From contig NC_045147.1 of NCBI RefSeq assembly GCF_008831285.2, forward strand, positions 9,888,334 through 9,952,333: a stretch of 64,000 bases of DNA. Direction: 5' to 3'. The translations under genes and the position numbers were made by a program. The DNA is from Nymphaea colorata (Eukaryota; Streptophyta; Magnoliopsida; Nymphaeales; Nymphaeaceae). The notes under the pieces were generated by a model. That model did no database searches. It had not been told where the DNA came from and worked only from the letters and a program-made list of their open reading frames with translations. Shown piece by piece: positions 24,191 through 34,800 of the stretch. How positions within the stretch are numbered: position 1 is the stretch's first letter; each line of letters begins with the position of its first letter.

Positions 24191-24202
24191 GCTCTGATAC
24201 CA
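24191..24202 (-). promoter_or_regulatory. Copia-2 primer-binding site
   Basis: Reads TGGTATCAGAGC on the minus strand, a perfect match to the usual initiator-Met tRNA complement of plant LTR retrotransposons. Confidence 0.9.
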
Positions 24203-24442
24203 TGTAGAAGGAAGAGAAATGAAACAAGGAGACAAACTTACGTGGAAAACCCTCAACACAAGGAAAAAACCATGAAGGAGGAGGTCTGACACTCACTAGT
24301 AGCCAAAAGTTCTCTCTCTACAAATTTTTATTCACTCATTAAAACAGGATTACATGGGTATAAGTAGAACCCAACAAGACAGCAGATTGGATCGGATTCA
24401 GACCTAGACCCGATGATTCAAAAACAACAAAACAGGTCAACA
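24203..24442 (-). repeat. Copia-2 5' LTR
   Basis: 240 bases. Its end at 24203 abuts the primer-binding site. Confidence 0.9.
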
Positions 24443-24480
24443 ATCATCATGTAAAGCAATTGGTTGGCTAATTTGTTAAT

Positions 24481-24775
24481 TTGTTCTACAGTGGCTACAA
24501 CTTTCTTTCCTATCTGCTGGATATACCCGGTAACATACTATGCATTTTATGTCCTATGCACCTATCTGGTATCACAGTTCAAGCAGGTATATATATTGAA
24601 GGACTTGAAGTTATCAAAGATGGATTCTTTGGCGAGAAAGTTTTCATCATAACATGTGTTGGGAACTGTCATGGTTTATGTAGGATATTTAAATGACAGG
24701 TTTGGTAAATTGATGGCATCAAGAGGTCGTGTTGATATAGCCGTACTAGTGATGCCATGATCCTTAAGTATGGTT
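24481..24775 (+). other. Copy B counterpart of the unidentified stretch at 5112-5288
   Basis: Here the open frame extends further upstream (SGYNFLSYLLDIPGNIL... then AGIYIEGLEVIKDGFFGE). It breaks at a 2-base deletion after VFIIT and would then continue as VGYLNDR and FGKLMASRGRVDIAVL. Copy A lacks about 80 bases that are present here between TTTCCTATC and TATATATTGAAGG. Function unknown. Confidence 0.3.
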
Positions 24776-26221
24776 TCGTCTCTTAGGTAGGGCTGGGAGA
24801 ACTGATCCAGTGATCCAGTGCAATGTAATAATAGTTACACCAGTCCCGAGGTTACACTGGAAAACAAAATAAACAAAATTTTTAAAGTTTTTGAATTATT
24901 ACCTACATCTCTATGGTTAAAAAGCTAAAAATCTACGTGTCGATGAACTTAGTTGATGGGCTGGCAGGTTGGTAAGAGCCTGGTTGTTAGTTCAATTCTC
25001 ATGGATGCTACTCATATGGACTGTAAGTGGTGCTAGTGCAACATTTTAGCTGAAGGGTGTATCATGGGTTCACGGGTTCACGGGTTCACATAGGTCCTGA
25101 AACAGCCCTAAACCCAAAGGGCAGAAGGAAGGGGCAAGGCTTCGGTGCTTCTTTGGCAGCTTCGGCTCACCCGAATGTGATAGAAAATCACGAGGACCTT
25201 GCAATTCTGATTTTTCAAACTGTCTGAATCTTTGTAAGTTTTTGAATGACGTTTCAATCACTAAGACATTTCCATTGTGCAGGCACACCGTTTTGATGAG
25301 ATATTTTCCAAGATTGTGCAGGCACACCGTTTTGATACTTGTTCCAGTAATGGGAAGTCTGAACGACCTCATTAAAGCGCGTAATTGGGAAAGTGGATTG
25401 AACATCCTGCCGTCATGGCCGGCAACAACCAGCATCATATGAAACTAAACTTAGTTGGGATTAAGCATGACTCTGCACATTATATGGTCCCTTCTGTGAA
25501 AGAGAAACCAACAAAATGTAATTCTAATAATTTGAATTGACGACACAACAAAAACATTTCTCTCAACAAAACACCTATACTGATCAACTTACCACTATAA
25601 AACAATTAAAATCGTGATAACGCAAACATATTAAACATTACATAACATGAAATTACCTAATTAAATGTTCAAAATATCAAAGTTAATGAAGTTGAATAAT
25701 TAAACTTTACAAGTTACGTGCCATTCACAAGCAAATATCAGTTATGGAGCATGCAAAACCTTTTCATTGCCTAAAAGCCAACTGCTAAGTTCCTATATCT
25801 AATTTCCAAAACTGATATCCTAAAACAATAGCATATGAATTGTAACTGTAATTATCACTACAAGTGTGCACGCACAGATGACAAAGTGAAAAAGAAATTG
25901 CTAGGAAATTAAAAAAAAAAAGTCTCAAAAGAAGAACAAAAATTTTAAAAATAAAATAAACAGGCCCAACCAATTGAGTACCGAGGCAAACCATCCTAAG
26001 AATCCAAGAATTTTTTTAGTAAATCACCTGGCCGGGAACAATAGCTCAGCATAGGGCTTTGGACATCCTGGGCACAAGTCAAGACGAGACTAAGTGAGCC
26101 TTTGATAACATAGGCTGCCACAGCCAAAAACTTGCGTATATATCACCTTAACATTCTAGATGATCTTCAAAAATTGAAATGTAGCTTTTCACCTTGTTTA
26201 AGGGAAGCCAGCTCCTAACAT

Positions 26222-26847
26222 TGGGCTGCACACGAGCCAGAGTCGAGCTCGGCTCGATTCATGTTTAGTCAGCTCGAGCTCGACTCAAGTGACTGCCTTT
26301 GGGGCTGGAGCTCCACTCGAGCGGTGTTGAGACGTGGGAAGGAGGAAAGACAGTGTGTTGGGAAAAGAGAAAAAGGGAAGGAAATGACGATGTGGGGGAG
26401 GAGGAAAGGCATATTGGGAAAAGAGAAAAAGGGAAGGAAAAATGAACGTGAGTGGTGAAGAAAGAGAAAAACGGGAGGGAAAATGAAAAAGTGTTTGATT
26501 GGTTGAAAAGTATAATAAAGAAAGTGTGGTATAATAATGAGGTTTAAAGAAACGTGGCTGAGTGGGTGAAGAGAGGGAAAAAAAGAAGGGAAAATTAGAA
26601 AATTTAAAACAAAAAAAATAAGGCATGTGGGTAAAAGGAAAGAAAGAGGAAAAATTAAAAACGCAAAATAAAAAATGAGATTAAATTTTAGCGGAGTCGA
26701 GTTTGATCGAGTCGAGGCTCATTAACATACTCGAGTTTATACTTAAGATCGAGCTTGACTCGTATAAAAAATGAGTCGAGCTCGAGTCGAGTTTACTCAA
26801 ACGAGTTCGAGTCGACCCCGAGTTAGCTCGACTCATTGTGCAGCCCT
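26222..26847. mobile_element. hAT-type MITE inserted in copy B
   Basis: The terminal inverted repeat GGGCTGCACA is at 26223-26232 and its complement TGTGCAGCCC at 26838-26847. The target-site duplication CCTAACAT/ACTAACAT (26214-26221 and 26848-26855) fits the 8-base type of hAT elements. Copy A has the empty site CTCCTAACATATACATGC. Near both ends are degenerate repeats of GAGCTCGAGTCGA, and the middle is A and G rich. It has no transposase gene. Confidence 0.88.
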
Positions 26848-27718
26848 ACTAACATATACATGCCCAACATAAGGTGGCTAGGATCAAGCGTATATAGTAT
26901 GTTTGAACCTTGACTGGTATTCTTAGTGGAAGACGACCTTGACTTATATACGCTGATTAAGTCAGGCCCAAGTTGCTAAATCAAGTTGGCTTGCCTAAGT
27001 GGACCGACTCAATCCCATTAAAAAGTATCTTAATGCTTATTTCAAGCCTTTAGAATGCTATGGTACATCAAATTTGGCCTTTATCCATTATCCTAATGCA
27101 TATTTCAGGGCTTCAAATTGTTTCTGAATTACATTTCTAGAGGGAAACGTTTTTTAGGATAAGGTATATACAAATCAATGTTTCAGTCATTGTTTTATTT
27201 AGTTAATTAAAAGATAGCGTTTGGCACTATATAATTCACATGTAGTTGAACATTAATGTGTATACAAAGCTAAGTGACTACCTTGAATTGGAACTTACAA
27301 ATAACAAAGACTGTTACTGTCTCATTTAGCACCTACTCACATGTGAAAATATAAATTCAAAGTCTTAATGTCAAAAAAATATGAGAAGAAATAAAATATC
27401 ATCCAACGTCGATTTCAATTGATAAAGGAAAATGACCAAAGCTCAAAATTTAATGCCACAGAAGGAAAAGAGCTCCATTTTCTATGCAGTAACCCAATTA
27501 AATATCCATAATTCAACATTTACCACCAAAACGAACCGTTGAACTCAGAAAAAAATAAAATACAAAACATTTTTATATTTAAGGTTATACTGGTATGTGC
27601 CCAGTGCCTGCTAACTTTATAGGAGCATGGTAAATTATTCATGTTATTCAGTAACTACATCAACCGCAATGTATATGCTATATGAATCCAAAAACCATGC
27701 ACAGCACATTCAAATAAC

Positions 27719-28140
27719 TAAAAAGTAAATGTCTATGAATAGTCAGCATATTTTTTTAACGTCTCCTTGTCCAATTAGCAGTGTAAATCAAAAGTTTCAT
27801 CGTATTTGGGGACTATGAACTACAAATAAAACACAAAGGGCCTGTGATACTAAAAGTTGATTAAGAAGGCACCGTAGTAACACAAGTACACAGCAGGCAA
27901 GTTCTGTACTAATACTAACACAGCAAGCAAGGTTTGGTTGGACATACGTCCACTTCAAGCAAATCAATAAAAGCAATCTCTTGAAATACTTCAGCAAATC
28001 AATAAACGAAATCACTTCAACTAATTCAGCAAATAAAAGTTGATATCTTGAGAAAAAATTCAAAAAAAGGTAATCTAATGAAAGCTTTGCAAACATTCAA
28101 AAGTGATAAAAGACATAAAAAAGACAAAACATAAAAAAAA
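27719..28140. other. Intergenic, nothing recognised
   Basis: AT-rich DNA between the end of the duplication and a short tandem repeat. No coding similarity seen. Confidence 0.5.
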
Positions 28141-28430
28141 AAGTTAGAAGAAAAAGTAGGTTTGGTTTAGGCATCAAGCCGGTCTGCCTTCATTCCAAGT
28201 CAACTTTAGTCGATTTGGGGCCTGGTTCACCCTAACCCAATTTTAAAATATATACATTTAATATCTAACACATACAAATATATATATAAAGTTAAAAGAA
28301 AAAGTAGGTTTAGGCATCAGGCTGGTCTGCCTTCATTCCAAGTCAAGTGTAGTCGATTTGGGGCCTGGCTCACCTTAACCCAATTTTAAAATATATACAT
28401 TTAATATCTAACACATATATATATATATAA
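28141..28430. repeat. Two-copy tandem repeat of about 145 bases upstream of the B3 gene
   Basis: Unit 1 (about 28141-28282) and unit 2 (about 28283-28430) share GTTAGAAGAAAAAGTAGGTT, GGTCTGCCTTCATTCCAAGT, GTCGATTTGGGGCCTGG and AAAATATATACATTTAATAT. Each ends in a TA run of different length. They lie 430-720 bases before the B3 start codon. Confidence 0.85.
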
Positions 28431-28726
28431 TTAGACGGTCATTTGAGAATTAGCTAATGAACTTAGGCGTTTAAATGTAATTTTTTAAAGGACTGCATTT
28501 GTGAAAACTATAAGTTGGTTTTTGAAAATAGCCGGCGCACTTTCGTTCGCATCCAACCACATCGAAAGAATGGAGCGCTTCCGTACGAACGTCTTTTGAG
28601 GAGATTTCAAAATGAGAGATTCAAACGTTCGTTTCCGCCATTTTCAAAAGAGCGAGAGCTTCAGACTGAAGCCGTCTTCTGCATTCCTCTTTCTCCTGTT
28701 GCTCAGAAAACCAATCTTTATTAGGT

Positions 28727-28748
28727 TCTCTCTCTCTCTCTCTCTCTC
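28727..28748. repeat. (TC)n microsatellite in the B3 gene leader
   Basis: Eleven TC units lie about 115 bases before the start codon. CT tracts in plant leaders are common and can act as Y-patch or GAGA-type elements. No specific role is shown here. Confidence 0.6.
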
Positions 28749-28862
28749 GCGTGTGCGCGCTCTTTGTCTGGCACGATTTTCATTTCTTTGCTCTGGCTCT
28801 CCCCCTTCGTTGATTCTTCTTCTCTTTGTCTTTCACTCGCGTAGGTGCCACAAACTTCAAGG

Positions 28863-31800
28863 ATGGTGGTGGGGATAACGAAATATGAGGACATTCGTCA
28901 GAAGCGGTTGGAAGAGAATAAAAGGAGAATGGAAGAGTTGAAGCTTCCTTCTCTATCCAATGATCTGAGGAAGTCCGCCATGAAGCCTTCTCCGGTTTGT
29001 TTCCATAGAAAGTTCATAGTTCTGTTCCTTTTCTTTTTTTGCCCATTCGTTGTTCCCCAACTGGTTTATTTTCTGTCTCTTTCCGTTTCTCTTGTCTAAA
29101 CCTGAATCCTGTACATATGCATGCCACTAGGCTAAGAAGGTGAAGATTACGCCTAATCGGCGAATAGACTCATTCTTTGAAGTCAGAAGATCATCCAGGT
29201 TTGCCAAAAAACCTGCTCCAAATTACAAAGAGGTTAATGTCTTTTGGCTCTGGTTTGCATTTGATCCGTGTCTATTCTTTGGATTCCTTATCTCAATAAC
29301 GGTTCCCTTCGATTGATGATATTCGTCCATTTCTGTAGATATGCACGATTTTATGCCAACCTACAGATACGTTCCTAAGCAATATATTGGTTTTCCTTCC
29401 ATGTATTTTTTTATATTTAGGCGTCGTGAAATATTAGTTGAAACCGGTCCTGTATGTTCATTCACATAAATTACTCAATTAGTCTTTGAAAACACGAGAA
29501 GGAAATATTTACAATATACTGACTTAGAAAACGTAAAGAATCTTTTTAGAATTTGTTTGTTTTTGCGGGGACGTTTCCCATAAACACCAACCACACTAGG
29601 ACAAGCGACTATCAACCTGAAAATAATGGCTCTTGCTTTTGAGGTTTTATGGTGGACTAATTGGCAAGGTTAGGTTCCTAAAGCAGCATGTCAAGTTTTA
29701 AAATATCAAGCCCGGAAAATGCTGTTCCTGCATTCTCTTGGAAACTTTCAGACCTGCAACTTTATGTTTGAAACTTCTGGATTTGTAGGTCCTTCAGTAT
29801 GGCCGATTTCTCGTTCATATGTCAGCGCAGTGTTTCCAACATTGGAGTCAGAAGTGTATCAAGTGATAGCTTCAGGAGAAGAATAGTGCCACACATATTA
29901 ATGCATCCACATCTATGTCTATACTCTATACTACGCATACCATAATAGACAAGGGAACTAAGAAAGTGCAGTTTTCCTTTCAACAGCTAAAATTAATTTG
30001 GGAAGGCACATATTTGTTCTCTTTGAGTTTCGGTATAATCCATCTTTGCGATTGGTAAGGTTGTACCTCACCCATATAGTTAGCCTATTCCATGTTTTTC
30101 ACTTTTCATGATATATGATAACCTCCGTTGGCATCTGCCACACTAGTTATCCTTATTTTTTCATGCTTTTATGACAATATGCATATAATGGCTTGAAACT
30201 GTCAGAAATATTCCCCATTAAAAATGGCTATCTGCTTGTTGTTTAGCAAAAATGATTGACCATAAAAGTCAGCTTTATCCATTTTTTGAATTTTCTCAAA
30301 AGAATACTTATTCAGTTGTAGATACATTGTGTTTTTTCTATGCCATGCTGCCTATAATATTCTGTTTGACATAGGATAATCTCAATGGCGCCCAGTTGCA
30401 TGTGACTACTCTTACCCGTCCTCTTCAGTCTCCACGTGTTGGCTTAAGTTATTTATTGTTTTATATGATAAAATTGATGAAATACCTCATCTTTGTTACT
30501 TGTTCTTTTTTTATGTTTTGACAGACAAACTACGATGATAGACGATTGTTAGGAAGGTAAGTTTAATATGCTCTCTCTCTCTTTCTCTCCCTCCCTCTCC
30601 TTCTCTCTTTCCTATTAGCTTCTCTCATGGTGATGACTATTTCAGGAGAATTTACAGCCGACCTCTTTTGATGAGTAAACATGCTTCAAATGAAGCAAGG
30701 ACATTTGCTATTGAGAAAGCAGAAACCATCCAGTCTGGTTTGGATCCTCAGTTTCCTAGCTTCGTTAAACTCATGCTTCATTCACATGTTGCAGTTGGGT
30801 TTTGGTTGGTAAGCACATTTTAAACCTTGACAAGGTACGGCTGTGTGCGAGTTAACTTAATCCGAGCCTAGGTTGTTTATGCCTCACTTGAGTGAATGGA
30901 TTAGTCCTTCCTGAAATATTTACAACAAATCAACATCAATGCCTTCTTCAATAGGTGCGAGATTGGCTTGCCTAATCACAAACCCATCTTAGTTGCATTT
31001 TTATGTCTATATGACAAATGACATGAAACGTTGGCATTTTAGCGTTCACTCCTTTTAGAAGAAAGAGAGGCAGACATGTTGCAATTCAATGCAGCTCACC
31101 AGTGTTTAAGAATATTAAGCCTAAATAAATGGAGACAGTTCTGAAGCCTAAAATCAGGTTAATTAAAGGGAAAACAAGATGAATGAGATTGGGCTTAGTT
31201 TGTTGTTCTACAAAATGAAAAACCTGATTTTCTCTGTAGACGCATGCCAAAGTGTGAATATGTTATAATGAAATGGTACTATATGAAAGTGATTTATTAA
31301 TATAGGATTCACTTTTAGGGGCTTTCTGTGGAATTCTGCAAGCTGCACCTTCCAAAGCGTGATACTATTATGATTTTGGAGGATGAAGATGGGGAAGTGT
31401 ACGAGACAAAATTTCTTGCCCTAAAGACTGGGTTAAGTGCTGGATGGAGGGGGTTTGCTATTGCTCATGAGTTAATTGATGGTGATGCTGTCATATTTCA
31501 ACTAGTTGAGCTAAACAAATTTAAGGTAACAGTCTATATCAGTTTGGTTTAGGCATTCATAAGTATGATGAAGTTGTTATTACTCTTCTTTTTTTATGTG
31601 CACCTCAGAACCTTTAAGGTCCACACATAGAGTGAACAACTCATGTCATTTTGTGCTAATGTATTTCAGTTCACACCGAAATGAGGATGCAAATAAAATG
31701 GCATTAATAATTGAAGACTTGAAGCAAATTAAAGAAGTCGTAACTGCAAAGTGCAAATGAAACATACTGTTTCCGTTTGGTCTATTCATTTTTTTGTGGG

Positions 31801-34800
31801 AGCAGTTGTGTTGAGTGAATTGATAATAAAGTCTAGTTTGACTTTTGAATACGATGATAAAAAGTATCAAGTTGTCAAATACGTAAGTCATTTGCTTCCT
31901 TTTAATTCCATTAATAAAGGAGCTACAAGACCATTTGAAATTATTTTTCTAATATTTGTGGCCTGACACTGTTTCTTCTATTTTCAACAGTTGATCGATG
32001 TTATCTTCCTTGCTAGTTTTTCCCACTACACTTGGATATATTTCAGAAAATATAAATTCAAACATTTCTTGGCTATTTCATAGTTTCCATGAGTTTATTC
32101 AAAACAATTCCTCGACAAATTTAACTTGAATTTCTAATTTGATGAAGGCGGTGAATATTCTTTATGTAAATTTTTTAGTTTACTCCAAAGACCAAAATAA
32201 GGAAATGAAATATAGAGTTGCTTGCCTGCATATGTCTCAACAAAATCAGATTTCTGGAAAAAGGCATAAATATATTGTTGAGAGCACTGTAAGCATGATG
32301 TATGACAACAATGTCCCCAGTACTCTGTGGACGGACAGAACAGGAAATGCATAACTGCACATCTGGAACTAAAGAAAAAGACATTAAGATTGAAATGGAG
32401 GACATAGAGGTCATTTGAAATGGAGCATACAAAGGTCATAAGTAAAAATGACAAAGCCATACGGGAATTTCATGTAGTTACGTGCTCAAAATTAAAAATG
32501 ACCAGCAGATTTCATAGTGGGCATCATAAATGATCTTCCCATGATAATTTTAGAAAATAAATCGTCTTATTTTACTTTTTTGGCATTCATTTATGATGGT
32601 CTATAGGACTCTACACATTTTTTCATGCGTTTGTTATAAAGGATATCAGTGTAATGGTCTTGTTATTAGAAATGTTAAAATTTTATGTGGTATAATTTTC
32701 ATGAGAGTGAGTTTGATATGTCTTAGTATATACATGCTATCAAGTTTCGAACTTTCCAGCACAAAAGTTTACCACCTTGTGAAAAGTGGGTTACTTACGA
32801 AAATTTTACTATAAATTCTCAGTTCCTTTTATCTAAATTTGAACAACAAGATGAGCCTATAGCGTTTTCTCAAACTGTAAAATCCAATAAATGGGTTGAA
32901 GCTATGAATGGGAACGTGGGAGCCTTAGATCAATGCTAGAAGTGGGAAACTACTCCTATCCAAGTGGATATATAAGATCAAACATAAACGAAATGGCAGC
33001 ACTAGGAGATACATGGCTAGACTTGCTGTAAAGGTGTTTAATCAATCATATGGTCATGATTTCCAATGATATCTTTTAATTTGCTTTTAAGATGAGAACA
33101 ATGAGAATAATATTGTGTTTAGCAGTTGAACATGGCTGGGCATTGAGCCAACCTGGTGTTGAGAGCACATTTTCATTTGAAGATTTGAATGAAGGAGTCT
33201 ATATATTGCAGCCACCTAAACATGCAAAAGGAGACCTAGGAACAGTTTGTGCAAGTTAAAGAGGGTCATTTATAATCGAACAGGCTTCATTCTCTTAGCT
33301 CGGTAGCTTTTCTCTAAAAATACAAAAACATGTCTTCACTTGATCACTCTTAAATGTCACCACCATTTGTTGTTTGTCTGCAAAGTCATGGGGGTAGTTA
33401 CAACACTATTAATATCTTGTGTGAATAATATGATTGTCACATGAAATTTAAGGGATCACATTAAAAAGAGAAACAACTCTAAGTCAGATATTTAAATGAA
33501 GGACATTGGTGATTTGTGATATTTCCTTCGTGTTGAAAAATGGATAGAGGGGATGATTATTTGACCTTGGCTTAACACAAGTTGTTACTGAAGACTGTAA
33601 ACCATTGGTCAAACTAGGTGCTCTCAACTAGAAGCTTAGGGCCCAAGATAGAGACATATATGTTGTAAAAAGTGATCATAATGCCAACCAGTTGGGCTAA
33701 TATAGTAACATGTTGTAAAAATATTATACATAGTATTATAATATGTCGTAAACATATCGCAAACTGATTTTTGTAATTCATAAAGAAAACAATTAGAAAT
33801 ATAGAGATAATTTGCAAAAGAACAAGAAAAATAAAAAAATGCATTCTCTATAAAAAACACGTCACACATAATGATCATTCATAATTCATCATTCATAAGC
33901 CACACTTACTTAATAACACATCAAGAGATAAGTTCAAAATTTAAAGTGTTTTACATCAAAACATTAAATTGTTCAATGATAATTGAAAGTATGTTTATAA
34001 CTAATATCATCAGTTAAGATGTTAATCTTCTTCTTCATCTCCATCCTCATCTTCATTCTCATTTTCATTGCCATTTGCTTCATTTCCTTCAAATGGAATG
34101 TCCTTATCAACATACACAAGTTTTCTTTCATTAGTAAAAGTTTAACCCTCAGACCCCATTAAAACTGGGCTTGGACCTGGCCGCCCCATTTTACTTAATT
34201 GACAAGTCTAGATCGGGATAAGGGCCCATATTAGGGATAACTTGGGAATTAAAAAAAAAACTAGATTAACTAGGTCCCCACCACATACTTGAGGCTTCGT
34301 TTTTGTGCAATTATTTTCACAGTTTCAAACAAACATGTCTAATAGTTTATAATTCATTAATTCTCATTATAATGTTCAAGGAAATGCGAGTTTGACTGTT
34401 GTGGTGCATGGATGTTTTTGTTGACATTCTTAGATATATTGCAGTTTTGGAAATATGTTTAATTTTTTCATTTTGTTAAGATTGTCAAAATATCTTGAAG
34501 TGAATATTTAGCAATTAAATGGTAGCAGGGAGAGGAATTTCTTCTTCAAAAAATTGATGAAAACAACTCTTTTCTATTAGTTGGTTTGACTTGACCTATT
34601 TAAATTGAATAACGTGGTACTAGACTTGTTGTCTGACTTATGCTCTGATAATCTCAGGCCTGGCCAGGCCTGCCTGGGCGGGCCATGTAAATTGTAATGG
34701 CTTGTTGAGCTTTTTCATGATGTTCAAAGGTTTTTCCCACCCCATTCGAGTGCCCTAAACTAATAATGCAACACAAAATTATTAAGATATTTGAAGGGTA

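Larger units (their letters stand above)
20136..24442 (-). mobile_element. Copia-2: Ty1/copia retrotransposon in copy B
   Basis: LTRs lie at 20136-20377 and 24203-24442, with TG...CA ends. The flanks are AGCAT (20131-20135) and ATCAT (24443-24447), a 5-base target-site duplication with one change. The empty site GAGCATCATGTAAAGC is seen in copy A near 5032. On the minus strand a primer-binding site TGGTATCAGAGC (24202-24191) follows the 5' LTR, and a purine run CTTGAGGGGGAG precedes the 3' LTR. The LTRs differ at roughly 20 of 240 positions by eye. At 4.3 kb the element is somewhat short, with gag and protease largely lost. Confidence 0.93.
17685..27718. repeat. Segmental duplication, copy B (degraded FLDH locus)
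   Basis: Second copy of 948-7670 in direct orientation. Similarity starts abruptly at CTGTGAGGGCCC near 17685 and ends near CAAATA at 27718. Relative to copy A it lacks about 1670-2940 (including exon 3) and about 3558-4258. It carries 143 bases of unrelated DNA at 18403-18545, a copia element (20136-24442) and a MITE (26222-26847). The unmatched spacer between the copies (7671-17684) holds the PPR pseudogene. Confidence 0.9.

Noticed and set aside
26285-26626. 113-codon minus-strand frame rich in Phe, Pro and Ser
   Set aside because: It is the complement of the A/G-rich interior of the MITE at 26222-26847.
28141-28430. Possible CRISPR-like array
   Set aside because: Only two long units with no spacers, in a plant nuclear context.
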